Origin: an uncultured Anaerolineae bacterium
GTDB taxonomy: Bacteria; Chloroflexota; Anaerolineae; J036; Brachytrichaceae
Assembly: GCA_937959265.1 (NCBI GenBank)
Contig: CALGMA010000006.1
Location: 1-64,000, forward strand
Direction: 5' to 3'
Length of the DNA stretch: 64,000 nucleotides
Of this stretch, positions 17,856 to 27,202 are shown one piece after another; the stretch's first letter is position 1; each line of letters opens with the position of its first letter. The translations under genes and the position numbers were made by a program. Below the pieces are notes generated by a model that was given only the letters and a program-made list of their open reading frames with translations, did not search any database and was not told the DNA's origin.

Positions 17856-19013
17856 ATGCGCATAGTGATTGACTGCGGCGCATTGGTGCTGTACGACCGG
17901 ATCGAGCACAACCGACGGGTGCTGATCGAGGATGGCGTGATTCGCGCCATCGCGGCGCACATGGATGCGCCGGCGGATGCGACGGTGATTGACGCGCGCG
18001 CACACATCGTGCTGCCGGGCTTCATTGACATTCACGCACATGGCGCAATGGGCGCCGACACGATGGACGCCACACCCGAGGCGTTGCAGACCATGGCACG
18101 CTTCTTCGCTGCCCACGGCGTCACCGGCTTCCTGCCGACAACCATGACCGCCCAGCGCGAAAAGATCGAAGCCGCGATTGAGAACGTGAGGCAAGCGATG
18201 ATCAGCCCATCCGCACCGGATACAGCACACATCCTCGGCGCGCACGTCGAGGGACCCTTCATAAATCCGAAGCAATGCGGCGCGCAACCGATCGAGTTCA
18301 TGCGCACGGCAGATCCGCGCGAATACTCCCCCTGGTTCGAGCGCGGCGTAGTCAAGTTGATCACCATCGCGCCAGAAGTAGATGGGGCGATACATTTAAT
18401 CGAGGACGCACGGCGTTTCGGCGTCGCAGTCGCCGTCGGCCATACCGATGCGACATACGCCCAGGCGCAGGCTGCGTTCGCCGCAGGGGCGAATCAAGCC
18501 ACACACACCTTCAACGCCATGCGCGGCCTGCATCACCGGGAGCCGGGGGCACTCGGGGCAGTCATGGCCAACGACGCCGTGTATGCGCAACTCATCTGCG
18601 ACAACGTGCATGTGCATCCCGCAGCGATGAACGTGCTCTACAAATGTAAAGGCGCCGACCGGGTGGCGGTCATCACCGACGCCATGGAGGCAACCGGCCT
18701 GGGCGACGGCGCATTTGCCCTCGGCGCCCAGCGCGTCCTCGTGCAGGGCGGCATAGCACGGCTGGAGAACGGTGCGCTGGCCGGCTCGACGCTGACGATG
18801 GATGCGGCCTTTCGCAATATCATCGCCGCGACCGGCTGCTCGCCAGCCGAGGCGTCCCGGATGTGTTCGGCGTCGCCAGCGCGCGCGGTTGGCCTGGACT
18901 ATCGCAAGGGACGGATCGCGCCAGGCTACGACGCGGACATCGCCATCCTCGATGCCACGCTGCGTGTAGTCAAGACGATCGTGGGCGGGCAATATGCAGA
19001 AAAGACCGGATAG
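17856..19013 (+). CDS. nagA: N-acetylglucosamine-6-phosphate deacetylase
   Basis: 385 residues. It removes acetate from GlcNAc-6-phosphate during amino-sugar catabolism or wall recycling. The amidohydrolase signatures are FIDIHAHG (HxH), HVEGPFINP with the metal-binding Glu, VGHTDAT, NQATHTFNAM, and VITDAMEATG with the catalytic Asp. A -10-like TATGAT (17842-17847) ends 8 bases before ATG 17856, suggesting an almost leaderless mRNA. No nagB or PTS gene is nearby, so it is not in a classic nag operon. Confidence 0.93.
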   Translation: MRIVIDCGALVLYDRIEHNRRVLIEDGVIRAIAAHMDAPADATVIDARAHIVLPGFIDIHAHGAMGADTMDATPEALQTMARFFAAHGVTGFLPTTMTAQREKIEAAIENVRQAMISPSAPDTAHILGAHVEGPFINPKQCGAQPIEFMRTADPREYSPWFERGVVKLITIAPEVDGAIHLIEDARRFGVAVAVGHTDATYAQAQAAFAAGANQATHTFNAMRGLHHREPGALGAVMANDAVYAQLICDNVHVHPAAMNVLYKCKGADRVAVITDAMEATGLGDGAFALGAQRVLVQGGIARLENGALAGSTLTMDAAFRNIIAATGCSPAEASRMCSASPARAVGLDYRKGRIAPGYDADIAILDATLRVVKTIVGGQYAEKTG

Positions 19014-19034
19014 CCGACGAGTGCATTTCCACTA

Positions 19035-19095
19035 AGGGGCAGGGCAACAAAGGGTGGGTGCAGGCAATGCCTGCACCCACCTGTGTCTTGCCCCT
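19035..19095. repeat. Nested intergenic palindrome (family copy 1)
   Basis: The inner arms GGTGGGTGCAGGCA (19053-19066) and their exact complement (19068-19081) are flanked by outer arms AGGGGCA (19035-19041) and TGCCCCT (19089-19095). The core is closely related to the palindrome at 54180-54212. Both lie after gene ends, where they could terminate transcription and where mobile palindromic repeats collect. The gap 19014-19210 holds nothing else. Confidence 0.7.
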
Positions 19096-19210
19096 ACAGA
19101 GAAATTCACCCTAGCCGACTGCTATGCCGCTGGCCGCCCAGCCGCTCTTCTTGGCGCAGGCGCTCCAAGAACAAGCCACCTCAGGTAACGTGACCGTTGT
19201 AGTGGTTCAG

Positions 19211-20329
19211 CTATTTCTCCTCGTTGATGATCACCGTCATCCCCTTACCCACAGGGTTGGGCGTGATGAAGATGGTGACTTTGCGATTGTCCTTGGTGAA
19301 CTCCATCTGGGTAATGCCGGCAGCGCTCTGCGCCTTGCCGGCCTTCCAACCTTTGGCCGGCATCTCCTTCTTGTAAAACTCGATCAGCGCTTCTGTCTTC
19401 TCTTCGCTCTGGAACATCGTCATGCCTTTTTGGGTGAAGGCGTTGGCGGCACTCTTGGGCATGGGGATGTCGGCGGCAGTCGGCTGCGGAGGCGTGCACG
19501 CTGCTGGCAACGTAATCGGCTTCTCCTTATTGACGCTCAGGACGACGTACTCCATTGCGAGCTTACCTTCGACCGGCCGCTTGCGATTGCTCTCATCGGC
19601 GCTTGGCGCTTCCGGGCCTAACATCGCAGCATCGCCGGTCGCCTGAAGGGTGAGCTTGACGACGTAGCCGCCATCACGCGCCACCCAGACGTTGCCTGCA
19701 GCCGACTTGACACCGCTCGTGAGAAGGGCCTTCGAATCCAACTCGTACTGATCGGCCAGGATGCCATTGACCCGGTCACCCGCTTTCACGAGCCGCACGC
19801 CACGCATGCTCTGAGCGTCGTTGGTCAGTTCCAACAGTTCGCCTGCGCTGAAGAGACCGCCGAGCATGGGCACCGGCTCACATCTGGCCGTTTCTGCGCT
19901 GAACGTGCCGCTCATATAAGCTACGCCGGAGACCTCGAACATTTCAAAGGTCAAATTTGGCTGATCGTCGGGCTGGTCCGGCGTCTGCGTTACTGTAACG
20001 ATGCGATAGGATTGCTTGTCGGCCGGAAACACCGACTCGACAGTGGTATACGATAGCGTGTAGGGTTTGCCGTCGGCCAGCTTACCGTCGAACGACCAGG
20101 CCCATCGGGCGCGATAGCTCTTCAGCTTGTCCAAACCGGCGCGCAGGCCCTTCAGCGTGACGGTGCGCGACACGGTCTGTGACAGTTGGCCGCCGGCAGG
20201 CGATTCACCATCTTTCGCCGACGCTGGCGTTGGAGATGAAGCCAGCATGAGGAGCACAACGCAGGTCGAAACGGCAAACGCAGCAAGCGGTGCAAGCATT
20301 TGCAAATGGTTCCTTTGGATTCTCTTCAT
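19211..20329 (-). CDS. Exported LolA/LprG-like protein of unknown function
   Basis: 372 residues from ATG 20329 (MKRIQRNHLQM). The signal peptide has a long hydrophobic core (LAAFAVSTCVVLLMLASS) and an ASAKDG cleavage region. Residues ~55-260 are beta-rich and resemble LolA/LppX-type lipid-binding shells (SYRARWAWSFDGK, YRIVTVTQT, VWVARDGGYVVKLTLQATGD). The last ~90 residues (MTMFQSEEKTEALIEFYKKE, GKAQSAAGITQMEFTKDNRKV) resemble a domain seen in many exported Chloroflexota proteins. The ligand is not deducible. It is followed by the palindrome at 19035 and stands alone. Confidence 0.6.
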   Translation of the reverse strand: MKRIQRNHLQMLAPLAAFAVSTCVVLLMLASSPTPASAKDGESPAGGQLSQTVSRTVTLKGLRAGLDKLKSYRARWAWSFDGKLADGKPYTLSYTTVESVFPADKQSYRIVTVTQTPDQPDDQPNLTFEMFEVSGVAYMSGTFSAETARCEPVPMLGGLFSAGELLELTNDAQSMRGVRLVKAGDRVNGILADQYELDSKALLTSGVKSAAGNVWVARDGGYVVKLTLQATGDAAMLGPEAPSADESNRKRPVEGKLAMEYVVLSVNKEKPITLPAACTPPQPTAADIPMPKSAANAFTQKGMTMFQSEEKTEALIEFYKKEMPAKGWKAGKAQSAAGITQMEFTKDNRKVTIFITPNPVGKGMTVIINEEK

Positions 20330-20444
20330 GATCTTTCTCTCTACTAGAAGAACGCACAGTTCGATAGTTGCAGACACCTGCGCCGCGCGCATTCGGGCCT
20401 CCACCACCGACCCATGAATCGTCGTAGGCTGGAATCCCGAAAGC

Positions 20445-22331
20445 TCAATTCACCGAAGCGGCCGCTTGCGCCGATGACACGCCGAGTGATTGTACCGCTG
20501 CGCCTTGCGATGTGCTGCCCGGCATCGGAGCCATGTCCACGCCGGTCGTCTTGTGTGCCGTCACCAGCCGATAATACAGGCCGCGCAGCGCCATCAGTTC
20601 GTCGTGCGTGCCCCGCTCGGCAATCTGGCCATCATGCATGACCAGGATCACGTCAGCATCGCGCACGGTGCTTAGCCGGTGCGCGATCACGAACGCCGTG
20701 CGCCCTTTGAGCAAGACCTTAAGGGCCTGCTGGATCAATCGCTCGGTTTGCGTATCCACCGACGAGGTGGCTTCATCCAGGATGAGGATGCGCGGGTCGG
20801 CCAACAGCGCACGAGCGAACGACACGAGCTGGCGCTGGCCGAGCGACAACCGCCCGCCGCGTTCCTCTACCCCGTAGTCGTAGCCCTCCTTCAGCCGGCT
20901 CACGAACGCATCGAGGCCGACCGCCTGCGCTGCCGCAACGATCTCTTCCTGCGTCGCATCCAGTCTGCCATACTTGATGTTGTCGCGGATCGTGCCGCTG
21001 AAGATGAACGGGTCCTGCAACACTAGCGACACCTGCGCGCGCAACGAGGCCAGCGTCACCTCACGCAAGTCATGGCCGTCAATCAGCACGCGCCCTTCGG
21101 TCGGATCGTAAAAGCGCATGATCAGGTTGATGATGGTGGTCTTACCGGCGCCGGTCGGCCCGACGATGGCAACCGTCTGGCCCGGCCGAACGTGCAGGCT
21201 CACGCCGCGTAGCGCGCTCTTGCTGGTCACCTCGTATTTGAAATGCACGTTTTCGAACGTCACCTCGCCACGAATTGGCGGCAGCGGCCGGGCGCTCGAC
21301 GCGTCTTGCACTTCTGGCGCAGTGTCGAGGAACTCGAACACGCGCTCGGCGCTGGCCATAGCGCTGAGCACCTGAGAGTACACCCGGCTGAGTGCGCTGA
21401 TCGGCGCCCAGAAACGCCACAGATACTGGATGAACGCCGTGATCACGCCGACGGTGACCAGGCCGGCATTGAGCTGGATCGCACCGACATAGACCAGCAG
21501 TGCCGTACCCATCACGCCCACCAGGTCGAACAGCGGCCAGATCAGGTTATCCAGCTTGATGGCGCGCACGTTGGCGTCGCGGTTCCAATGGTTGACGCGA
21601 GCGAAACGGGCGATGTTGTACTCCTGCCGGTTGAAGGCCTGCGTCACCCGCACGCCGTTGACGCTTTCGTTCAGGTTGGCGTTCATGTTCGAGGCGCTCT
21701 TGCGCACGTTCATCCACGTCGTCTCGACCTTGCTGCGCAGGCTGCCGAAGATCAGCCAGAAGAACGGCAGCGCTGCAAAGCACGCCAGGGCCAGTTGCCA
21801 GTTGATGGCCAACATGATGACGATGATGCCGATCAGGCTGAGGCCCTCGGCAACGATCATGGTCAGGCCGCCGTTGAGCAGCTCGTTGATCGCACCGATG
21901 TCGCTGGTGACGCGCGACATGATCTTGCCGACCGGCCGGTTGTCGTAGAAGCGCAGGCTGAGCTTCTGAATGTGCGTGAACAGCTCGCTGCGCATGTCGT
22001 GCAACACACCCTGGCTGACGATATTGATGCGGTGGATGCGCGCGTGGCCGGCTGCCCACGCGATCAGTCGGAAGATCAGCAGCAACCCAACCAGCCCGAC
22101 GATGAGCGGCACGTCCCTGTCTACGATGCCCTGGTCAATGATGACGGCGATGACCGCCGGCTCGATCAGGTTGGCAACCGTGCCGAGCAGCACGAAAACA
22201 CCGACCACGCTCAACTGCGCTTTGTACGGACCCAGATAGCGCAGCATGCGCCTGAAGTAGCCATAGTTGAATGGCTTCTCCTGCGCCTCCTGTTCCAGTT
22301 CCTCTTCGAATGCTTCGTATACCGCTGCCAT
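20445..22331 (-). CDS. ABC exporter half-transporter B (canonical switch His)
   Basis: 628 residues: six-helix membrane domain (~45-345) then an ATPase domain. The Walker A is GPTGAGKTTIINL, the signature LSLGQRQLVSFARALL departs from LSGGQ, the Walker B is ILILDEATSSVD with Glu, and the H-loop is AHRLSTV. It starts at ATG 22331 behind AAGGAG. It is the last gene of a five-gene minus-strand cluster (26838 to 20445) that begins with a second half-transporter, and the two most likely form a heterodimeric drug or lipid exporter of the BmrCD/TM287-288 class. The substrate is unknown. Confidence 0.85.
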   Translation of the reverse strand: MAAVYEAFEEELEQEAQEKPFNYGYFRRMLRYLGPYKAQLSVVGVFVLLGTVANLIEPAVIAVIIDQGIVDRDVPLIVGLVGLLLIFRLIAWAAGHARIHRINIVSQGVLHDMRSELFTHIQKLSLRFYDNRPVGKIMSRVTSDIGAINELLNGGLTMIVAEGLSLIGIIVIMLAINWQLALACFAALPFFWLIFGSLRSKVETTWMNVRKSASNMNANLNESVNGVRVTQAFNRQEYNIARFARVNHWNRDANVRAIKLDNLIWPLFDLVGVMGTALLVYVGAIQLNAGLVTVGVITAFIQYLWRFWAPISALSRVYSQVLSAMASAERVFEFLDTAPEVQDASSARPLPPIRGEVTFENVHFKYEVTSKSALRGVSLHVRPGQTVAIVGPTGAGKTTIINLIMRFYDPTEGRVLIDGHDLREVTLASLRAQVSLVLQDPFIFSGTIRDNIKYGRLDATQEEIVAAAQAVGLDAFVSRLKEGYDYGVEERGGRLSLGQRQLVSFARALLADPRILILDEATSSVDTQTERLIQQALKVLLKGRTAFVIAHRLSTVRDADVILVMHDGQIAERGTHDELMALRGLYYRLVTAHKTTGVDMAPMPGSTSQGAAVQSLGVSSAQAAASVN

Positions 22332-22377
22332 GATGACTCCTTACGTGATACGCGATAGTCTGCTGCCTGATGGCGCA

Positions 22378-22896
22378 CTACGTACTGCGTATCACGCTCT
22401 CAAATCGCTGCACCGGCCCTACCCATCGTTCGTTGTTCACCGTCATTTCCTCGAACCGGCCGCCGGTGTATCGGCCGATCACTTTGCGCCAGAATGCCTG
22501 TGCGTCCGTGTTCTCGTGAATCTCACCTACCTCCCACACGCCGGGGAAGCGATCGAACAACTGCGCCGCGAACCACTCGCCCAGGCCCCGGCCGCGATAC
22601 TTGCGCAGGATGAAGAACTCCTCCATGAGCCAATGTCGCATCCGCCCTGGCGCGATGTAACTACCGACCTCTACCCAGGCGAAGCCGGCCCAATGACCAT
22701 CTACCCGTAGCAGAAAGGGATAAAACGCATGAGCATGCTCATCCCACCAACCGATCAAAAAGTGGTCTTCGGTGTAGGTGCCGCGCGCGTTCACGTCTGC
22801 GCCGGTCATCGGGCTGAAGTCGTGTGCATACAGCTCGAACAGCGCGCGCAACACAGGCCGGTGCTCCGGCACGGCGGGGATGATTTCGAGGTTCAT
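22378..22896 (-). CDS. GNAT N-acetyltransferase
   Basis: 172 residues from ATG 22896 (MNLEIIPAVPEHRPVLRALF). The acetyl-CoA loop is RKYRGRGLGEWFAAQLFDRF, and EIHENTDAQAFWRKVIGRY is the usual final helix with the product-release region. It acetylates an amine or amino group of unknown identity. Its position between exporter halves and next to two more GNATs suggests a resistance or secondary-metabolite function. The start at 22944 also offered by the frame lacks any Shine-Dalgarno. Confidence 0.8.
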   Translation of the reverse strand: MNLEIIPAVPEHRPVLRALFELYAHDFSPMTGADVNARGTYTEDHFLIGWWDEHAHAFYPFLLRVDGHWAGFAWVEVGSYIAPGRMRHWLMEEFFILRKYRGRGLGEWFAAQLFDRFPGVWEVGEIHENTDAQAFWRKVIGRYTGGRFEEMTVNNERWVGPVQRFESVIRST

Positions 22897-22953
22897 ACAG
22901 CGTAGAAGGGTTTGAAGGGATGGCATCGCTTCGGGCGATTTCACCCCTCTGGT

Positions 22954-23889
22954 TTACCAACTCTTCACCAAAAACGCGCTCATCACGTAATCCGCGAATC
23001 CGAGCGAGCGATACAAGGCGATGGCGGCAGCATTGTCCGCGCCAGTACCAACGCTCGCCCACTTCATGCCAGCCGCCTGCATCCGCCGCAGTCCCTCCCG
23101 CATCACGGCTTTGCCCAACCCCATCTTCTGAAAGGCTGGATGGGTGCCAACCGGCTCGAACATGCCAACTTTGTTGACGTGGTCGAGCCAGATGATGCAT
23201 GCGGCGGCGCCGCGCCCATCTGACGAACGTATGAACAGATTGTTCTCGCCTGCGTAAACCGGCGAACGAAAGAAACCGAGGCACTTTTGCCAGTACGCCT
23301 CCCACGGACGTTCGATGCCAAACGCGCCGTGCGTCGCTTCGGCCCGCAGGCGAAAGTCTTCTTCGGTGCGCGCGTCGCATACAGCGAAGCCTTCCGGCAC
23401 AACCGGCAGGTCAAGCTCGCGATCGAGCGACTGCATGAAGATCGGCCCGCCGGGCTCTTCCGCCGCGACGAAGCCACACGCACCCCACTGCGCCAACGAG
23501 ACGTCATCCGCCTCGGAGATCCAGTAATGGGTCAGCTTCACGCCGCCGCTCGACTTTGCCCGCTCGGTCGCCCAGTCCACGCCCTGGCGCAGCATCGCTT
23601 GCGCCTGCTCGCTACCGCGCTCGCTGGGGTGCACGAAGAAGTCGAATGTGGCGTCATGTAGCGCATGCGCGCACCACGCCATCAGCCGGCCGCTATCCGC
23701 GTCTTCCCACAGGCACAGATTGGCGCGGCGATCATCCTCATTCGGCGGGTTGTAAAACCACCAATCAATTTCGCCCCGATGCACGTAGTACGTGCCGTTG
23801 TTCGCTGCGCGACCAGCTACCTGCAAGTCACGGATGCGCTGAATGTCGCCGTCATCTCGATACGGACGCCAAATCAGTTGCGTTGTCAT
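22954..23889 (-). CDS. Tandem GNAT N-acetyltransferase
   Basis: 311 residues, about twice one GNAT domain. The N-terminal half (YRDDGDIQRIRDLQ...) has lost a clear acetyl-CoA loop. The C-terminal half has VGTHPAFQKMGLGKAVMREGL, with a modified loop (QKMGLGKA for Q/RxxGxG/A), and GTGADNAAAIALYRSLGF. Such double-GNAT proteins usually have one catalytic and one structural or substrate-binding domain. Its ATG overlaps the stop of the upstream GNAT by four bases. Confidence 0.78.
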   Translation of the reverse strand: MTTQLIWRPYRDDGDIQRIRDLQVAGRAANNGTYYVHRGEIDWWFYNPPNEDDRRANLCLWEDADSGRLMAWCAHALHDATFDFFVHPSERGSEQAQAMLRQGVDWATERAKSSGGVKLTHYWISEADDVSLAQWGACGFVAAEEPGGPIFMQSLDRELDLPVVPEGFAVCDARTEEDFRLRAEATHGAFGIERPWEAYWQKCLGFFRSPVYAGENNLFIRSSDGRGAAACIIWLDHVNKVGMFEPVGTHPAFQKMGLGKAVMREGLRRMQAAGMKWASVGTGADNAAAIALYRSLGFADYVMSAFLVKSW

Positions 23890-24923
23890 GATTCAATCGC
23901 CTTGCGATAAATGGTGAAGCGCTTCGCCACACGGAAGCCGCACGCCTCATACACCCGCAGCGCGCCGGTCAGGTTTTCGGCGTCCACGCCCAGCGCAGCT
24001 TCGGTCATGCCCAGGTCTTTGTGCATCTGCAAGCTGATCGCGATCAGCGCCCGCGCCAGCCCGCGCTTTCGATATGGCCGCCGTACGAAGATGCCCTCGG
24101 TGTAGCCACGCTTGCGGTTGTATTTCGCGTTCTCGTCTTCGTTGATGAAGTTCTCCACTGCGCCGGCAATCTCGTTCCGTTCGATGTCCCACGCCACGCG
24201 GAACAGCTCCGGCCTGAACCACTTCCAGTTGATCCAGCCCTGGTAGTTCTCTTCCGTCGGCTCCGTGAAACCCCAGTGATCGCGGAACGCTTCAACGTCG
24301 GCCTCGAACAAGGCATGCCATTGATCTGGCTGGATCGGCCGCACCTCGAAGCCCTCTGGCAGCGGGAAATGCGGGATGTCGTCCTCGCCGGCGACCAGCG
24401 AGCGGGTCATCTCGAAGCTGTAGCGCACCGGCGCATAGCCTTCGCTGAGGAGTAGCTTCTCTGTAGCAACCTGCGTATCTGCCATCCACGATTGGAAGAA
24501 GCGCGGCGCATCTGTCGGATGGCCCTTTTCGACGATGATTTCGCGGATACGGCGCTGCATGTGGTGTAGCAGCGCCCGTCCAATGCCACGCCGTCGCCAC
24601 TGGGGCGATACGCACGCAGTATGAACGTAGAGGTAGTGGCCGGTCGCTGCTTCTCGCCGCCAATAGTTTTGGCAATAAGCGATCATCTCGCCTGCTTTGT
24701 CTTCGACGAAGAGGATGTCTCTATGCGGGTCACAGTTCGTCATATGCGCGAACCAGTTGGCCAGCTCCTCCGGCGTGGTCGCGTCTTCCACCTGATCGGC
24801 GTCAGCACATGCCTGACTCAAGGCGGCCATGCGTGGAAAGTCGCCCTTGCCGCGGAAGCGGCGAAAGGTCAAGCCTACGATCGCCGGCGCGTCGGCCAAC
24901 ACAATGTCATTCTCGGTAGTCAT
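23886..24923 (-). CDS. Tandem GNAT N-acetyltransferase
   Basis: 345 residues from ATG 24923 (MTTENDIVLADAPAIVG). Two GNAT domains are visible. The first carries CVSPQWRRRGIGRALLHHMQ (full acetyl-CoA loop), the second VRRPYRKRGLARALIAISLQ with AENLTGALRVYEACGF. Unlike the following gene, both loops look intact, resembling mycothiol synthase-type double GNATs, although that pathway is not indicated here. It is coupled to the next GNAT by an ATGA overlap and lies 77 bases after the first exporter half. Confidence 0.78.
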   Translation of the reverse strand: MTTENDIVLADAPAIVGLTFRRFRGKGDFPRMAALSQACADADQVEDATTPEELANWFAHMTNCDPHRDILFVEDKAGEMIAYCQNYWRREAATGHYLYVHTACVSPQWRRRGIGRALLHHMQRRIREIIVEKGHPTDAPRFFQSWMADTQVATEKLLLSEGYAPVRYSFEMTRSLVAGEDDIPHFPLPEGFEVRPIQPDQWHALFEADVEAFRDHWGFTEPTEENYQGWINWKWFRPELFRVAWDIERNEIAGAVENFINEDENAKYNRKRGYTEGIFVRRPYRKRGLARALIAISLQMHKDLGMTEAALGVDAENLTGALRVYEACGFRVAKRFTIYRKAIES

Positions 24924-24999
24924 CTCAGATGTCCACTTTTGACTTGCAGCATGAATGGGCTGCAGGTCGCTTGAAGAGGGATGGAATGAACAGAATCGG

Positions 25000-26838
25000 T
25001 CACACAGCACTCACCGGACTTTCCTGCCGGCGCAGTCCGTCCTGCACATTGTCCAGATTCACCTCGCGGATATCTTCCGCGATGAGGTCACGCGCCTCCT
25101 GATCGCGGAACTGCAAGTCATAGAGCACGCGATACTCGCCGCCCAGCGCATACAGGTGCTCATGCGTGCCTTCCTCCACGACGCGCCCGTCCTTCAGCAC
25201 CACGATCTTGTCGGCGTTCTTCACTGTGCTCAAGCGCTGCGCGATGACGATACTGGTGCGGCCTTTCATCACCTCGGCCATCGCCTGCTGGATTAGCGTC
25301 TCGGTCTGCGTGTCCACCGCGCTGGTCGCCTCGTCCAGAATCAAGATGCATGGGTTCATGAGCACGGCGCGGGCCAGCGCTACACGCTGGCGCTGACCAC
25401 CGCTAAGGCCCACACCACGTTCGCCGACCATGGTGTCATAGCCCTTGGGCAACTTCTCGGCGAATTCATGCACCTGCGCCACTTTTGCCGCAGCGATCAC
25501 TTCGTCATCGGTCGCATCTGGCTTGCCAAAGCGGATGTTGTCACGCAACGTCGCACTGAACAGGAAAGTCTCCTGCGGCACAATGGCGATCCGGCTGCGC
25601 AGATCGCTGAGCTTGTAATCGCGTACGTCCACGCCGTCCACCAGCACACGCCCGCGGTTGACATCGTAGAAACGCGGCACCAGATTGATCACCGACGACT
25701 TGCCGCTGCCCGTACCGCCCAAAACGACCACGGTTTGCCCCGGCTCCACGATCAAGTGCAAGCCGCACAGCACGTTGGTATCTGGGTCGTCGGGGTAGCT
25801 AAAGCACACATCCTCGAACTGCACGCGACCCTGCGGTTGAACGTGCGCACGTTCGAATGCGCGCACGTTGGGGCCATCGGAGAGGGTGATCGGCGCATCG
25901 GCGATCTCGAACAAGCGCTTGGCCGAAGCCACCGCCTGCCGCGAGATGCTGATGAACCAGCCCATCAGCCGGATCGGCCAGATCAGCGACCAGATGTACC
26001 AAGTGAAGGCTGTGAACACACCCAGCGTCAGCGCGCCGTTTACGATTTGCAACGCGCCGACCAGGATCACCATCAAAAACGCGACGCCGCTGATAAAGTC
26101 CATGGCCGGGAAAGCGTTCGCCTCCAGCAAGCCGCGCTCGATGTTCTTCTGCCGATTCAGGGCGTTCTCACGCGCAAACTGCGCGATGGCGTATGGCTCG
26201 CGCCCGAAGGCTTTCACTACGCGCACGCCGCTCACGTTCTCCTGCAGCACGCTGGTCAGCCGACCCATCTGCTCGCGCACTGCGTCCCAGGCCGGGTCGA
26301 GCCGCAGCCGGAAACGGGCGATGGGGAAGTACATCAGCAACATCGGCGCGAGCGCGATCAGCGTCAATTTCCAGTCCAGGCTCAGCAGCACGACCAGGGT
26401 GAAGACGAAGGTACTGATCTCGGTCACCATGGCAGTGAAGCCAAACGCCACGAACTGCTCGACGCCGTCCATGTCGCTCAGCATCCGGCTCATGATCTGA
26501 CCGGTGGGCATCTTGGTGTAGTACGCGAAAGGCAGATACTGCAGCTTGCGATACAGGCTATTGCGCAGGTCCCGCACTACATCCGTGCCGACCATACCCT
26601 GATATATGCCCTGCAGGTAGTAGAACAGGCTGCGCAGCGCCGCGACGCCCACGAGAACCAGGCACCAGAACAGCGTCGCCTGCAGGTCGAGCACGACCAC
26701 GCCTTGATCCACCGCAAAGCCGAGTAACTGCGGCACCATGAGATTCGTGACGAGCGCGCCGATGGTAAAGACTAGCACCCAAAAGATGCGCCGGCGATAA
26801 GGTCGCGCGAAGGGGAGTAGACGTTTCAAGTATTCCAT
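25000..26838 (-). CDS. ABC exporter half-transporter A (switch His replaced by Gln)
   Basis: 612 residues. A six-helix exporter membrane domain (~1-310) is followed by an ATPase domain with Walker A GGTGSGKSSVINL, the canonical signature LSGGQRQRVALARAV and Walker B ILILDEATSAVD. The H-loop reads AQRLSTV, with Gln in place of the switch His. In heterodimeric exporters one ATP site is often degenerate, so this asymmetry supports pairing with the half-transporter at 20445-22331. It opens the ABC-GNAT-GNAT-GNAT-ABC operon. No good Shine-Dalgarno precedes ATG 26838. Confidence 0.85.
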   Translation of the reverse strand: MEYLKRLLPFARPYRRRIFWVLVFTIGALVTNLMVPQLLGFAVDQGVVVLDLQATLFWCLVLVGVAALRSLFYYLQGIYQGMVGTDVVRDLRNSLYRKLQYLPFAYYTKMPTGQIMSRMLSDMDGVEQFVAFGFTAMVTEISTFVFTLVVLLSLDWKLTLIALAPMLLMYFPIARFRLRLDPAWDAVREQMGRLTSVLQENVSGVRVVKAFGREPYAIAQFARENALNRQKNIERGLLEANAFPAMDFISGVAFLMVILVGALQIVNGALTLGVFTAFTWYIWSLIWPIRLMGWFISISRQAVASAKRLFEIADAPITLSDGPNVRAFERAHVQPQGRVQFEDVCFSYPDDPDTNVLCGLHLIVEPGQTVVVLGGTGSGKSSVINLVPRFYDVNRGRVLVDGVDVRDYKLSDLRSRIAIVPQETFLFSATLRDNIRFGKPDATDDEVIAAAKVAQVHEFAEKLPKGYDTMVGERGVGLSGGQRQRVALARAVLMNPCILILDEATSAVDTQTETLIQQAMAEVMKGRTSIVIAQRLSTVKNADKIVVLKDGRVVEEGTHEHLYALGGEYRVLYDLQFRDQEARDLIAEDIREVNLDNVQDGLRRQESPVSAV

Positions 26839-26977
26839 TTTCAGATCACACGCTTAGCTGAGTGCTATGGATTCCCGCCGCGGAGGCGGCACTTAATCAA
26901 AGAGAGATGCAGATAACATCATGCGCCGGCCCGCCATGGATGTCGCGGTGGTTCGCATGTCGAAGCCGAGGTACGAC

Positions 26978-27008
26978 AAAAAAACCACAGGCGGAACTGC
27001 GCCTGTGG
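26978..27008 (-). terminator. Rho-independent terminator of the small transcript
   Basis: On the minus strand a 9-bp GC-rich stem (CCACAGGCG/CGCCTGTGG, 26985-26993 with 27000-27008) and a 6-base loop are followed by seven Ts (26978-26984). It lies 30 bases after the stop of the 32-residue ORF and 140 bases before the ABC operon start, so it either ends the small transcript or insulates the operon. Confidence 0.9.
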
Positions 27009-27037
27009 CTCTGTTCAAGTGAGAAGGCTTGGTTGTC

Positions 27038-27136
27038 TCAGCGCATCACAAATGATGGGTGGCAGGCGCAGTACGGCAAGGCCAACACGGCATCGCCACT
27101 TTGTCGCACGCGAATCGGCATGATTGGACCTGCCAT
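27038..27136 (-). CDS. Unrecognised 32-residue small protein
   Basis: The ORF runs from ATG 27136 (MAGPIMPIRVRQSGDAVLAL) to TGA 27038, ending PYCACHPSFVMR. A strong Shine-Dalgarno GAAAGGAGG (27150-27157) lies 13 bases upstream, rather far from the first ATG and farther from the second (Met6). A sigma-70 promoter precedes it and an intrinsic terminator follows, so the whole transcript is about 210 nt. The CxCH motif could bind a metal. Alternatively the RNA itself is the product. No family is recognised. Confidence 0.55.
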   Translation of the reverse strand: MAGPIMPIRVRQSGDAVLALPYCACHPSFVMR

Positions 27137-27202
27137 AAGCTCTTCTGCGCCTCCTTTCAAATCAAGAGTGATCAGCCATGCGCGCAGCGCACAGCCTACA
27201 GA

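Noticed and set aside
21243-22358. 371-codon plus-strand ORF antisense to the ABC exporter
   Set aside because: His/Asp/Gln-rich reverse image of a well-supported ABC gene.
25468-26727. 419-codon plus-strand ORF antisense to the other exporter half
   Set aside because: Same GC-rich antisense artefact; no motifs.
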